Shown: one piece after another, positions 22,903 through 31,658 of the stretch | How the letters are laid out: each line of letters begins with the position of its first letter | Position numbering within the stretch: the stretch's first letter is position 1 | Assembly: GCA_017307785.1 (NCBI GenBank) | Contig: JAFKGI010000006.1 | Span: 1 to 64,000, forward strand | Direction: 5' to 3' | Origin: Vulcanimicrobiota bacterium | GTDB taxonomy: Bacteria; Vulcanimicrobiota; Xenobia; Xenobiales; JADMJV01 | DNA: 64,000 nt | The notes under the pieces: model-generated | Told to the model about the DNA's origin: nothing | The model's database searches: none | Seen by the model: only the letters and a program-made list of their open reading frames with translations | Position numbers and translations under genes: made by a program

Positions 22903-25261
22903 TTTTTTGGATGGTCCAGTAAGGAAAAGATTTCTCGAAATTCAACTTGCGGGCCAGCGGAGCGTAGACGGCCTTGCGCTTGGGATCGAGGACGCACAGG
23001 GCGGCCAGCAGCAGGCGCTTGTCACCGACGTTCAGGTGTAGTCGAGTGGCCTTGGGATCCGGCTGGCGCAGCAGTTCGGCCGCATGAAACTCGGGGGAAA
23101 AGGGCGGGTAGCCGCTCAGAATGTCGATGGTCCGCTCCAGTTCCCCTTTGCCCGCGCCCATCAGGAACAGGTTTAGATGGAAAGTCCAGGAGCTGGCCTG
23201 GGCCGCTTTGGACAGAAGCCTGTCGAGTTTTCCAGCGTGGAGGTCGGCTAAAACCTGCAGTCCTTCCAGCTTGAACGTCTGCTGACTGGGATGGCCTTGT
23301 GCGTAGGCCAGGATAAGTCCGAGATATTCGGCCTGGGTAGGCGATGAGGCCTGAATGCAGTGTTTCGCTTCCTGCAGTTGGCCCGCCGCCGCCAGGGCCA
23401 GCACCCGACACTCATCCTCCATCGGTAGAGCCAGCGCTAGCTGATACTTACCCTGGGCCACCAAAGAATGCACCAGAATCGGTCTCGAGAGCCGCCCTCC
23501 TCCCTGGGAGAGCTTCTCGGCCGTCGCGAAGTCGCCCCTGGACAGAGCCGCTTCGGCTCGATGCAGAAGCGCGAACGGGCTGATCGGCTCGGTCCGGATC
23601 AGTTCCGGGTTTCCCGTCACTCGCGCCAGCAGAAATTGGAGCTCCGGATCCTTCGGGGCGGCCTTGAGCCGCTGTTCGTATTCGGCTTGAAGGTTGCGCT
23701 TGGACCAGGCCAGGTCCTGATACAGAATGTGCCAGGCGGTGTTGACCGACTGTTCTTCAAGGTGCCTGGAGGCGGCGTCCAGCAATTTCTCGGGGGCTAT
23801 TTCGCTCAGGGCGCCCTCGAGCAAGGCCATATCGGCGTGGATTCCCATACCGGTTTCCAGATAATCCAGTCGAGCCTGATCGTCCGGCAGCAGGCTCAGC
23901 AAATAAGCGGCGCTACCCGCCAGAGCATCCAGGCGTCGCAGATAGGTTACGTCATTGAAGAGAAAGGAAAGGTGACCCTCACTGACCATGATCTCCTTCG
24001 GAAAACTCTCGAAAGGCAGGTCGATGTCGTCGAGTTCGTGCAAGCGCCGCGCCTGGTAAAAGTGGAACTGAGGATCGATTTCGCCCAGGGGACGCTTGGC
24101 ATAGCCGTTCCTCTCGGTATAAAGCAGCGCCAGACTGTCGGGATTGAGGAGAAAGGTGCGTTTCTGAAAGGCGCGGGTAAGCCAGAAAGTCTTCACAGCC
24201 ACCGAAGCGGAGGGCACGCCGGGCTCGAAGGTTTTGTATTCGAGGTTGCCTTCGGCGATGTTGATCAGCTCGGGTCGACCCGGGACCAGGGTGCGCCGCT
24301 TGCCGGCGATTTCGATGTCGTAGGGGGCGTCGGTGCCGTTGAGTAGATAAATCGGTCGAATCTGTCCGGCCCACCAGGTGACGCCGAGGTAGCACAGGAG
24401 CAGGGGAATGAGGGTGCCGTAGACGACCGGTTGGGCGAAGAAGGGGACGGCGGGGATGGAGGATTTGAGGGCCAGCGTGGGCAGGTGTTTTTTTCCGTGG
24501 TTGCGTTTTCGATACCATTTGTGTTCGGGCTCGACCGCTTGGGAGGGCCAGATTTTCTCGATTCGATCCAGGACTTGGGCGGCTTCGTCCATCTGGCCGC
24601 GGGCCTGGTAGGCTTCGGCTAATAAATAGAGGGTGTCCCGGTAAGCGCTGAGTTGCTCCTGAAAGATGAATTCCAGTTTGGGGGCGGCTTCGGCGGGATA
24701 GCCTCGGCGCAGGGCGTCGATGGCGCGCAGGCATTCGCATTCCGGGGTGGTGCCGGCGGCTTCGAAAAAGGCGTCGGCCTGTTCCCATTCGCGGAAGTGC
24801 GAGAAGGCATTTCCCAGCAGCGCCATGATATGAGGATTGTCGGAGAAGCGATCGGTCAATTCCTGGGCTTCTTCCTGCAGATCTTCCAGGGCGGAATATT
24901 GCAGGACCGTTTCCAGAAAGGCCAGGGCTTCGGCGGGGGTCTGGAGATGATCGCTCCGTTCGCTCAGGGCCAGGTCGCGGCGGCGTTCCCATTCGCTGTA
25001 GTCGAGCTTGCGATTTTTTCGGCAGATTCGACATTCGTCTTCGATGCGCACGCGTCCGCTGGAGAACAGGGAAATGCCGGCGAATTTCCAGTATTTGCCG
25101 GCGGTGTAATGAGCCAGTTGACCGCGCGCCCCGCAATGGGGACATTTATCCACCCGGACCCAAAGGTCTTTTTTGCCTAGATATGCTCTCCCGAACAGAC
25201 TACCCTCCCAGCAAAGCCTGGAGTTGGGCCCCTTGGCGGGCGGCCCATTCCAGGTCGTCAT
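22892..25261 (-). CDS. TPR-repeat membrane protein with N-terminal zinc ribbon
   Basis: A 789-residue protein with no named family. It starts with a zinc-binding pair (CPHCG and CRICRK about 40 residues apart), then tandem helical repeats of TPR type (about 110-240), one membrane helix (about 275-300, VVYGTLIPLLLCYLGVTWWA), and a long helical C-terminus that also looks TPR-like. The cytoplasmic half thus pairs a metal site with a protein-interaction scaffold. Translation could start at ATG 25261, inside the upstream gene, or at GTG 25153, just before the zinc site. It is on the same strand as the gene at 25200-26474 and overlaps it by 62 bp with the longer start. Confidence 0.55.
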   Translation of the reverse strand: MTTWNGPPAKGPNSRLCWEGSLFGRAYLGKKDLWVRVDKCPHCGARGQLAHYTAGKYWKFAGISLFSSGRVRIEDECRICRKNRKLDYSEWERRRDLALSERSDHLQTPAEALAFLETVLQYSALEDLQEEAQELTDRFSDNPHIMALLGNAFSHFREWEQADAFFEAAGTTPECECLRAIDALRRGYPAEAAPKLEFIFQEQLSAYRDTLYLLAEAYQARGQMDEAAQVLDRIEKIWPSQAVEPEHKWYRKRNHGKKHLPTLALKSSIPAVPFFAQPVVYGTLIPLLLCYLGVTWWAGQIRPIYLLNGTDAPYDIEIAGKRRTLVPGRPELINIAEGNLEYKTFEPGVPSASVAVKTFWLTRAFQKRTFLLNPDSLALLYTERNGYAKRPLGEIDPQFHFYQARRLHELDDIDLPFESFPKEIMVSEGHLSFLFNDVTYLRRLDALAGSAAYLLSLLPDDQARLDYLETGMGIHADMALLEGALSEIAPEKLLDAASRHLEEQSVNTAWHILYQDLAWSKRNLQAEYEQRLKAAPKDPELQFLLARVTGNPELIRTEPISPFALLHRAEAALSRGDFATAEKLSQGGGRLSRPILVHSLVAQGKYQLALALPMEDECRVLALAAAGQLQEAKHCIQASSPTQAEYLGLILAYAQGHPSQQTFKLEGLQVLADLHAGKLDRLLSKAAQASSWTFHLNLFLMGAGKGELERTIDILSGYPPFSPEFHAAELLRQPDPKATRLHLNVGDKRLLLAALCVLDPKRKAVYAPLARKLNFEKSFPYWTIQKITE

Positions 25262-26474
25262 GTACCTCCTGATTAAGCACCGGATCGAGAAATCCTAGAT
25301 CAGTTTTCAATTGCGGGCGAGCCAGTACGGCGTGCACATTCGCCGGTCCCTCCAGGGAATTGAGCAAGATTCCGTCCTGAACATAATGCAGTCGGCCCGG
25401 ACCCTGGCCCAGTCCCAGCCAGCGCTGCACCCGCATGGAAGGCAGACTCCAGGCGCCCGAGGGAATCACCGACTGCAGGTAATCCTGCGCTTCCAGCAGG
25501 TAACTCACTTCTTTCAGCTTCGGCAGCTGCTGTCTTCCTTCGGGAGCGAGGGTGCGGCCTAAGGGTAGTACCGTTTGCCAATCCACCCTACCCTCCGGAT
25601 AGTCATAATAGTCGGGATGACGGCCGGAATCGCCCGTAACTCGGGTGACGCGATAATTTTCCACAGGAATGTTCCCCTCCAGACAACACAGGACCAACGA
25701 AGAATACGCCCATCCCTCAGTGCCTCGCAGCGTCTTTTCTTGATAACGAATCTGGGGGGCTCCTCCGTGCAGCGGGCTGGGCAAGCAAAAGGCGGGCTCG
25801 GCGCGCGGACTCAGCCAGTTGCGTTCGGCGCGCCAGGGTCCGGCCTTGAGAGCCTGGGGCAGCAGGGGGGCGTTGATCAGGCGGCCGTCCAGTTCCACGG
25901 GAGTGGGGCTGAGGGCGCAGCGGCGCACCAGTTCGCTGTGGATGTGGGTGAGCAAGGGGGAGGGTCGCAGACGCTTCCACCAGGCTTGGGAAGGCAATCT
26001 GAGCTGCAGGCGCAGGCGCGGCAGGTTGAAGGATGGAGCGGGTTGATCTTGCGTCTGAGCGTGACCCGCCCGCCAGCTCCAGACTTGCTCGCGCCCGCTG
26101 TCGGACCAGTTGAGGCGAATTTCCGCCAGATCGGAGGCCACCGCGGCCAACAGCATGGGTCGCAAATGGTGGAACGGCTCGTCGATCTGGCCGCGGAAGA
26201 GGGCGGGAAAGTCGAAGCCCTGCGAGCTCCCTTTGCGCGGGTCGAATTCCAGCACGATTTCGTCGCGACGCAATTTGATGGTGATGCGCAGGGCTCGCAG
26301 GGCGTGAGCGGCCTGGATTCCTTTGAGCAAGAAAAGGGAGGGTTCGGCACTCTGGAATTCCACCAGTTTGCGCGCCTGAGCGGCCAGGTCGACGGTGAAC
26401 TGGCCGCTGGATTCCAGCTGGCATTCTTGTAGGAGTTCTTGGATGGAATTCACCCGGGCTCTTTCGCCAGGCAT
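25200..26474 (-). CDS. Hypothetical protein, possibly degenerate GHKL/Hsp90-type ATPase-like
   Basis: A 424-residue soluble protein of unknown function. Residues about 8-85 (DLAAQARKLVEFQSAEPSLF, then ALRALRITIKLRRDEIVLEFD) recall the N-terminal helix and strands of Hsp90-like ATPases, but the usual Glu-Asn-Asp nucleotide motif is missing, so this is a weak suggestion. The C-terminal half contains NYRVTRVTGDSGRH and a Tyr-rich YYDYPEG loop. GTG 26453 is an alternative start. It shares an operon with the TPR membrane protein downstream. No other function is suggested by the sequence. Confidence 0.45.
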   Translation of the reverse strand: MPGERARVNSIQELLQECQLESSGQFTVDLAAQARKLVEFQSAEPSLFLLKGIQAAHALRALRITIKLRRDEIVLEFDPRKGSSQGFDFPALFRGQIDEPFHHLRPMLLAAVASDLAEIRLNWSDSGREQVWSWRAGHAQTQDQPAPSFNLPRLRLQLRLPSQAWWKRLRPSPLLTHIHSELVRRCALSPTPVELDGRLINAPLLPQALKAGPWRAERNWLSPRAEPAFCLPSPLHGGAPQIRYQEKTLRGTEGWAYSSLVLCCLEGNIPVENYRVTRVTGDSGRHPDYYDYPEGRVDWQTVLPLGRTLAPEGRQQLPKLKEVSYLLEAQDYLQSVIPSGAWSLPSMRVQRWLGLGQGPGRLHYVQDGILLNSLEGPANVHAVLARPQLKTDLGFLDPVLNQEVHDDLEWAARQGAQLQALLGG

Positions 26475-26501
26475 GGGCGGAGGAACCTTGAAGGGTTGGG
26501 G

Positions 26502-26816
26502 ATGCCTTTACCCGCTCACGTTTACAAGATTCTCACTCCGGCTGCCTGGCAGTCCTGTCAGGGCCAGCCGCGCCTGGCTCTGGGGGCCGATGATGCCCAA
26601 TTCATTCATCTGGCCGAACCCGATCAAGTGAATCGAATCGCGGCCAAGTTCTTTTCCAAAGAACCTCAGGTGATTGTGGTGGAGCTGGATCCCGCCAAGC
26701 TGCCCGGGCGATTGGTGCACGAAGCCAATCCCGGCGGGGCCACTCTTTATTATCACTTGTATGACGGCTATTTGCCCTTCAGCGCGGTGACCGGGGTGAA
26801 GACGGTCAATAACTGA
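26502..26816 (+). CDS. DUF952 family protein
   Basis: A 104-residue single-domain protein. VYKILTPAAWQSCQGQ, FIHLAEPDQVNRIAAKFF, VIVVELDPAKL and the ending LYHLYDGYLPFSAVTGVKTV are all in the order of the DUF952 family (PF06108), which has the 'FIH-Sx-x-xQ' and 'FxHLYxPL' signatures. ATG 26502 follows AGGGTTGGGG. DUF952 proteins have an alpha/beta structure and no settled function. It is a stand-alone gene, divergent from the operon at 25200-26474, and its 3' end overlaps the opposing TPR gene by 11 nt. Confidence 0.85.
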   Translation: MPLPAHVYKILTPAAWQSCQGQPRLALGADDAQFIHLAEPDQVNRIAAKFFSKEPQVIVVELDPAKLPGRLVHEANPGGATLYYHLYDGYLPFSAVTGVKTVNN

Positions 26817-28566
26817 GGTTGGCGCCGAATTCGGGCTTGCGGCCGTCCTTGATTTCCTCGATCCATTCCTCGAGCTCGGCCGTTCCGGAGGCCCAGAAGG
26901 TTTTGCATTCTTCCAGGTAATCGAGAACCGGCTGGGTGGAGCCGCGTTCCAGCAATTCCTGAGCCAGCAGCATGTTGGGGCCAAAGGAACCGAGCTGAGG
27001 GCTGGTGGGGACCTGGGCGGCTTTGAGGAGACGAGTCTCGGCTTCGGCCAACTGATCTTGCTTGAGAGCCAGACGGCCCAGGGCCAGGTGGGCCTGGTGG
27101 AGGGCGTTGCCCTGGTTCCAGCCGGGTTGGGCTTTGTCGATGAGCTCCTGGCCCCACAAGGCGGCCTTCTGGTCTTCTTGGGCGTCCACTGCCAGGCGCA
27201 GCATGTCGGTGAGCAGGCTTTCTCTGGCTTCCGGCTTCTCCAGTTCCAGCGAGCGCTCCATGAGCACCAGGGCTTTGGCCAGGATGTCCTGGTCGCGCGA
27301 GGAGAGCTGCAGAATGTGGGCTAGCTTACGATACCATTCGGCATTGCCCGGCTCCAGATTGATGCAGTGCGAGGCCAGTGCTTCGGCCAGCTCCAGTCGA
27401 TCGGGGGTGAAGAAGCTGGCGGCGTTGCCCAACACCGCGGTATAACCCGGGTTCTGGAGAACTTGCTCGGACCAGGCCTGGACGGCTCGGGCTTGAAATT
27501 CGGGGCGCAGGGAGGCGTCGCGGCAGGCTTCACGGCTGGCCGAAAGCTCCGGGAAGTTGCGCACGAACCACAGTCCCAGCTCTTGCTTGCGGGCATCGCC
27601 CACCGGGCAACCACCCAGCAGCAGGCAGTGCAGGAAGAGGTCGTCGGGGCGTTGTTGGAGCTGGCCGGCCAGGAATTCCAGGCTTTGCGGGTGGAGGTTG
27701 TGGCCGGCCCGGAAGACTCGTTCGCAGGCGCGCGAGAGAGCCGGGCCGGGTTTGGGCTTGCGGAAACTGAGGATGCCGCGCAGCACCAGGGCGGTGAGGG
27801 GACGGCCTTCCAGCTGGCAGTACCAGACGGCCGTCTGCAAACCCCATTCGGATCCTTCGGGGAGTTCGAAGTCGGGGGGGAGTTCTTTGAGGAGCTGTTC
27901 GGGGGAAAGCAGCTCCAGGGTGAGGCCCTGGTCGTGGGGGGCCGGGCTCTGGGTGTGTCCGATCCAGGCGGCCAACTGGAGGCTTTCTGGATCTTGCTGG
28001 CCCTGGAACAGGCGCATGAGGGCTTCGGGGTCCTCTACGCGCTGGGAGCATTCGGAGCACAGGGGCTTTTCGCCACACCAGAGGCGGACGGCGGGGTGCT
28101 GTTGGCACAGGCTGCAGCTGGCTTCTCCCTGGCGCCGGAGCTGTAGCTCTTCCAGTTTGCGCCGGTTCCAGGCGCTGGATTGGACTTCCAGGGCTCTTTC
28201 CAGGTGCTCGTCGGCGTCGGGCTTTTGCAGGGCGTGGGCCAGCAGGGCGCGGCTGAAGAGGTCCTGTTCGGCCAGTTCTTGCCAGCACTGCTCGCCTTCG
28301 GCCGGTGGTTGGCCCTGCAGGGCCTGGGAAATGGTGCGATAGAGCCGGGCTCTTTCGGGGTTGAGGCGGTCGGCGAATTCTTGGAGCAGGCGGGTGACTC
28401 CGTCGTGGTCGTCGGCTCGCAGGCGGAGTTCGACCAGGGACTGCTCTTCGCCGCGCTGGCTGCCGAGCTCCAGGGCGCGGCGCAGGTGCTGTTCGGCCTG
28501 GGGGTAGTGGCCGGCTTCGGTCCAAGCGGCGGCCTGGGCGCGGGCCAGTAAGATCTCGAGTTCCAT
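26806..28566 (-). CDS. TPR-repeat protein with Cys4 zinc site
   Basis: A 586-residue soluble protein composed of TPR-like helical pairs (for example QAEQHLRRALELGSQ, ALEVQSSAWNRRKLEELQL, AEWYRKLAHILQ) from the start to the end. A treble-clef-like site in the middle (CSLCQQHPAVRLWCGEKPLC and SECS) carries at least five Cys. ATG 28566 overlaps the stop of the upstream AHSA1 gene (1-nt overlap), so the two are coupled. Hsp90-cochaperone and scaffold functions would fit TPR plus AHSA1, but this is inference. No catalytic motif is seen. Confidence 0.6.
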   Translation of the reverse strand: MELEILLARAQAAAWTEAGHYPQAEQHLRRALELGSQRGEEQSLVELRLRADDHDGVTRLLQEFADRLNPERARLYRTISQALQGQPPAEGEQCWQELAEQDLFSRALLAHALQKPDADEHLERALEVQSSAWNRRKLEELQLRRQGEASCSLCQQHPAVRLWCGEKPLCSECSQRVEDPEALMRLFQGQQDPESLQLAAWIGHTQSPAPHDQGLTLELLSPEQLLKELPPDFELPEGSEWGLQTAVWYCQLEGRPLTALVLRGILSFRKPKPGPALSRACERVFRAGHNLHPQSLEFLAGQLQQRPDDLFLHCLLLGGCPVGDARKQELGLWFVRNFPELSASREACRDASLRPEFQARAVQAWSEQVLQNPGYTAVLGNAASFFTPDRLELAEALASHCINLEPGNAEWYRKLAHILQLSSRDQDILAKALVLMERSLELEKPEARESLLTDMLRLAVDAQEDQKAALWGQELIDKAQPGWNQGNALHQAHLALGRLALKQDQLAEAETRLLKAAQVPTSPQLGSFGPNMLLAQELLERGSTQPVLDYLEECKTFWASGTAELEEWIEEIKDGRKPEFGANLSY

Positions 28567-28988
28567 CAGGATTGCCTCTGAATGAGGGCGGCTTTGTCGC
28601 GGACGAGTCCGGGGGATTGGCCGGTTTCCAGGAGAATTTTGAGGTCGTTGAGGACGAGGGTGAAGCCTTCGGTGGACTGGGCGACTTCTTGGTCGGGGAG
28701 GCCGCGGTGTTCGACGCTGACGACGGTTTCTTGTTGGTGTTCGCTGAAGGTCCACTCGACCTGGGTGGGTCCCCAGTGGAGCAGGATGCGCCGTGCGGGT
28801 TCGAGGATTTCGGCTCGGGCTTCGACGCTGGCGCCGGGGACGAGGAAGTCCCAGCGGACGGTCTGGTCGGTGGTCAGGGGGCCGCTGGCGGCGGAGAGCC
28901 AGAATTTGGTGAGGTGCTGGGGCTCGACGAAGGCGAGGTAGCACTCCTGGGCGGGACGGCGGATGATCTGCGAGGCTTTGGCGTTCAT
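28566..28988 (-). CDS. AHSA1/SRPBCC-domain protein
   Basis: A 140-residue single-domain protein of the START/SRPBCC type, close to the AHSA1 (activator of Hsp90 ATPase homologue) family. PAQECYLAFVEPQHLTKFW, VRWDFLVPGASVEARAEILE, and TVVSVEHRGLPDQ correspond to strand-helix elements, and the C-terminal helix LNDLKILLETGQ closes the pocket. Such proteins bind small hydrophobic ligands or chaperones. The TPR gene begins at its stop, so the pair is expressed together. The ligand is not known. Confidence 0.8.
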   Translation of the reverse strand: MNAKASQIIRRPAQECYLAFVEPQHLTKFWLSAASGPLTTDQTVRWDFLVPGASVEARAEILEPARRILLHWGPTQVEWTFSEHQQETVVSVEHRGLPDQEVAQSTEGFTLVLNDLKILLETGQSPGLVRDKAALIQRQS

Positions 28989-29087
28989 GGGGGTGGGCTT
29001 CCGCGTCTGAGTTGGCGGGGCCTTTGTTGGGGGTTTTGCCTCGGCTGGGGGCGGGCAGGCGCTCTTGGGGAGCGCCTGCCCGGGGTT
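28989..29087. repeat. Intergenic copy of the 26-bp motif and a 12-bp perfect hairpin
   Basis: The 26-bp sequence of the 4-kb repeats recurs without change at 29034-29059. It overlaps a perfect 12-bp inverted repeat (CGGGCAGGCGCT 29052-29063, loop CTTGGGG, AGCGCCTGCCCG 29071-29082), which sits just beyond the stop of the gene at 29088. There is no T-run on the minus strand, so it is at best a weak terminator. Confidence 0.7.
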
Positions 29088-29549
29088 TTAGTGGTTGTCG
29101 AAGATGTACTTTCCGGCGCCGAGTCCGCTGCCGAGGACGACGCCGGCGGTCATGGGTTCGGCGAGCAGGGGGAGGGCGAGTCCGCCGATGGCTCCGGCGG
29201 CGCCTCCCAGGATGGCGGTGCCCAGGATGGTGGTGAGGCCGCCGTATTGCGACTGGGAATCTTTGACGAGGTATTCACCGCCCTGCATTCCCAGGGCGAT
29301 TCCGGCCAGGCCGCCGGCTACGCCGCCGACGGCGGCTCCCAGGAAGGGGGATACCTGGCTGGCATAGGTGATGGCGGCGACGCCCACGGCTCCGACGGCG
29401 AAGGCTTTGAGAGCCATGACCGGCTGGGAGGGTTCTTTGGGAAAGTTGGGCTGGAAGCCGTCTTTGGGAGGGTGGTTACAGGTCTTTTCGCGCGATGGCA
29501 AACGGTTGAGGGTGGTTGGACCGGAACCGGTGAAACGTTGGATATTCAT
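29088..29549 (-). CDS. Glycine-zipper membrane protein with signal-less Q/P-type leader
   Basis: A 153-residue protein with no signal peptide. It starts MNIQRFTGSGPTTLN, has a Lys/Pro/Asp-rich leader with KDGFQPNF (residues 29-36), and then three to four Gly/Ala-rich hydrophobic segments with Gly-x-x-x-Gly spacing (VGAVGVAAITYAS, GAAVGGVAGGLAGIALGM, LGTAILGGAAGAIGGLAL). That makes it a glycine-zipper protein like pore-forming or translocator components. AGGAG lies at 7-8 nt before ATG 29549. It is divergent from the similar protein at 29705, sharing a 155-bp promoter region. Confidence 0.6.
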   Translation of the reverse strand: MNIQRFTGSGPTTLNRLPSREKTCNHPPKDGFQPNFPKEPSQPVMALKAFAVGAVGVAAITYASQVSPFLGAAVGGVAGGLAGIALGMQGGEYLVKDSQSQYGGLTTILGTAILGGAAGAIGGLALPLLAEPMTAGVVLGSGLGAGKYIFDNH

Positions 29550-29704
29550 ATGTCGCTCCTACTGCATCTTGTTCTATGTATGTCTTTGCAGTGTGACGTA
29601 CCCGGGTGAAAAATCCCTGAAGTCACAACTTGGCAACATCTTGAGCGGGGGACTCCGTGTAATTTCTCAATTGAGAAAATCATAAACACACACAGGAGTC
29701 CCAA
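29550..29704. promoter_or_regulatory. Divergent promoter region of two glycine-zipper genes, with a 16-bp palindrome
   Basis: The palindrome TTTCTCAATTGAGAAA (29663-29678) is perfect and lies about 27 nt before the ribosome site AGGAG of the gene at 29705; it is a candidate operator. Further upstream is TTGGCA (about 29630), possibly a -35 element, without a clear partner -10. A strong AGGAG for the opposite gene is also present near 29556. Confidence 0.45.
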
Positions 29705-30163
29705 ATGAAAATCAACGCCTTTCAACAACAGCCCACCACTCGTCCGCTGAACCGTCCCACCCCTCCCCCGCAGAAGCCGGAAGCCCCGCAGCCGTCCGAG
29801 AAGTTTGAACTATCCACCGCTGCCGGCGCCCTCGGTGGCGCCATTATCGGCGCTTTTGCGGGCGCTCAGGGCCCGGCCGGACTGGCTTCGGTCGCCGGTC
29901 TGGGGGCTGCCGCCGCCACCGCCGTGGCCGTCGGACCCACCCTGCACGAGGGCATCCAGCAGAGCCTGAACGGCGACCCGCTCAACGACATCGCCACCAC
30001 CTGCGGCACCATCGCGGCCGGCGGATTCTTGCTGGCCAGCGTGGCGGGAGCCGGCGGTGGACTGGGCTACGTGGCCGGTATCGTGGCCCCCGTGGCCGGA
30101 CCCGTCGTGGGCGGCCTCATCGGCGCCTCGGTGGGAGCCTACCTCGCAAGTAAGGCCGCCTGA
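29705..30163 (+). CDS. Glycine-zipper protein with signal-less Q/P-type leader
   Basis: A 152-residue protein with no signal peptide. The first 37 residues (MKINAFQQQPTTRPLNRPTP then PSEKFELS) are Gln/Pro-rich; the rest is one long Gly/Ala-rich block with Gly-x-x-x-Gly zippers (ALGGAIIGAFAGAQGPAGLA, VAGPVVGGLIGASVGAYLA), interrupted by a polar segment around residue 80-100. AGGAG stands before ATG 29705 in CACACACAGGAG. It is related in design, not obviously in sequence, to the genes at 29088 and 40706. The clostripain gene follows 91 nt later on the same strand, perhaps co-regulated. Confidence 0.6.
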   Translation: MKINAFQQQPTTRPLNRPTPPPQKPEAPQPSEKFELSTAAGALGGAIIGAFAGAQGPAGLASVAGLGAAAATAVAVGPTLHEGIQQSLNGDPLNDIATTCGTIAAGGFLLASVAGAGGGLGYVAGIVAPVAGPVVGGLIGASVGAYLASKAA

Positions 30164-30254
30164 CAGTCCGTTCACATCTCTCTAACAACTCCCAACGACC
30201 AACGTCATACATTAATTGCAGAATACTTAAATAACAAAGAGGTTCAACACACCG

Positions 30255-31610
30255 ATGAAAATTCAAAGCGCACACACCCCCTCCCCCATCTTCCGCTCGG
30301 CCGCTCCGGCTCCCAAGCAAGAGTCCGCCGCGGTCTCCGGTGACAGCTTCCAGCTGAACCAGAATCAGCCGCCGGTCGAACAGCCGCCGGTGCAGCCGCA
30401 GCCTCCGGCACAGCAGCCGGCTCCCCCGCAGCAGCCCGAGCTGAAAGACTGGACCGTGCTGGTCTACTCGGTTTCCGACAACAACCTTTACCGCTACATG
30501 CAGTCCGACCTCGACGAAGCGGAGCGCATCGGCAGCACCAACGAAATGACCCTGCTGGCCGAAACCTCGCACCAGCCCAAGGGTGGCAACGTGGTTCGTA
30601 TGAAGCTCGAAGCCGACAACACCCCGGGCCTGAAATCGCCGGTTCTGCAGGACCTCGGCCGCACCCACGATATGGCCAAGCCGGAGAACCTGGCCAGCTC
30701 CATCGCCTGGGCGATGAAAGAGTATCCCTCCAAGCACTTCTTCCTCATCTGCTCCGACCACGGCGCCGGCTGGAAGGGCGCTCACCACGCCGAGTCGACC
30801 GACTCCTGGATGAACGCCACCGACCTCGAAGCCGCTCTCAAGAGCGCTCAGGAGCAGACCGGCCGCAAAATCGACGTGCTCGGCTTCGACGAGTGCTTGA
30901 TGGCCTCCACCGAAATCGGCCACCAGCTGAAGGACTACGCCAACTACCTGGTTGCCTCCGAAGAAGTCGAAGGCGGCGCCGGCTGGCAGTATGACGAAGC
31001 CCTCCCGGGCGGCAAGCAGACCAACAGCAACAGCCGTATCTTGAGCCCCAAGGTTCTCGACTACGCGGCAGCCGCTCTGCGCGCTCGCGACCCCCTCACT
31101 CCCGCCGACATGGCCAAGGGCATCGTCAAGATGGCCGAAGGTCACCAGCGCGACCTCGGCACCATGTCCGCCGTCGACCTGACCAAGATGGGCGCCGTTT
31201 CGGCCGCTCTCGACAACTTCGCCGGCAAGGTGATGGACGCCAACATCACGCCCGCTCAGTTCGCCCCGGTGGCTCAGGCAGCTCAGAAGTTCTATGACTT
31301 CGCCGACGCCGGACACCTGGTCAAGCTGGCTGGCGACAAGTTCGGTGGAGAAATCGCCGACGCCGCCGCTCAGGTCAAGGCCGCTCTGGGTGAAGCCGTG
31401 ATTGCCGAGCAGCACAGCCAGAAGTACCCGAACGCCACCGGTCTGAACATCGAGTATCGTAAGCAGGCCGCCGACCCGAATCTGACCGATGATTCGCAGA
31501 TTCCCAACATGTCCCCCGAAGACCAGTCCCGCATGAAGATGAATGGTTACTACACCACCAAATTCGCGCAGGAAACCCGTTGGGACGAGATGCTGCGCAA
31601 AGTGCGCTAA
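30255..31610 (+). CDS. Clostripain-family (C11) cysteine peptidase with signal-less leader
   Basis: A 451-residue protein. Residues 66-420 are a clostripain (C11) peptidase: LKDWTVLVYSVSDNNL near the start, then CSDHGAGWKG with His169 and DVLGFDECLMASTEI with Cys214, the catalytic dyad, then VASEEVEGGAGWQYD. It would cut after Arg or similar residues. The first 65 residues lack a signal peptide: MKIQSAHTPSPIFRSAAPA then GDSFQLNQN and Pro/Gln repeats. AAAGAGG precedes ATG 30255. Family members are usually exported, so the absence of a signal is notable. A strong terminator follows at 31659. Confidence 0.9.
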   Translation: MKIQSAHTPSPIFRSAAPAPKQESAAVSGDSFQLNQNQPPVEQPPVQPQPPAQQPAPPQQPELKDWTVLVYSVSDNNLYRYMQSDLDEAERIGSTNEMTLLAETSHQPKGGNVVRMKLEADNTPGLKSPVLQDLGRTHDMAKPENLASSIAWAMKEYPSKHFFLICSDHGAGWKGAHHAESTDSWMNATDLEAALKSAQEQTGRKIDVLGFDECLMASTEIGHQLKDYANYLVASEEVEGGAGWQYDEALPGGKQTNSNSRILSPKVLDYAAAALRARDPLTPADMAKGIVKMAEGHQRDLGTMSAVDLTKMGAVSAALDNFAGKVMDANITPAQFAPVAQAAQKFYDFADAGHLVKLAGDKFGGEIADAAAQVKAALGEAVIAEQHSQKYPNATGLNIEYRKQAADPNLTDDSQIPNMSPEDQSRMKMNGYYTTKFAQETRWDEMLRKVR

Positions 31611-31658
31611 ATTTTGGCCCGGCCTGTCCGGGTCTTTGGTAAGAAGAGAGAGTCAGAT

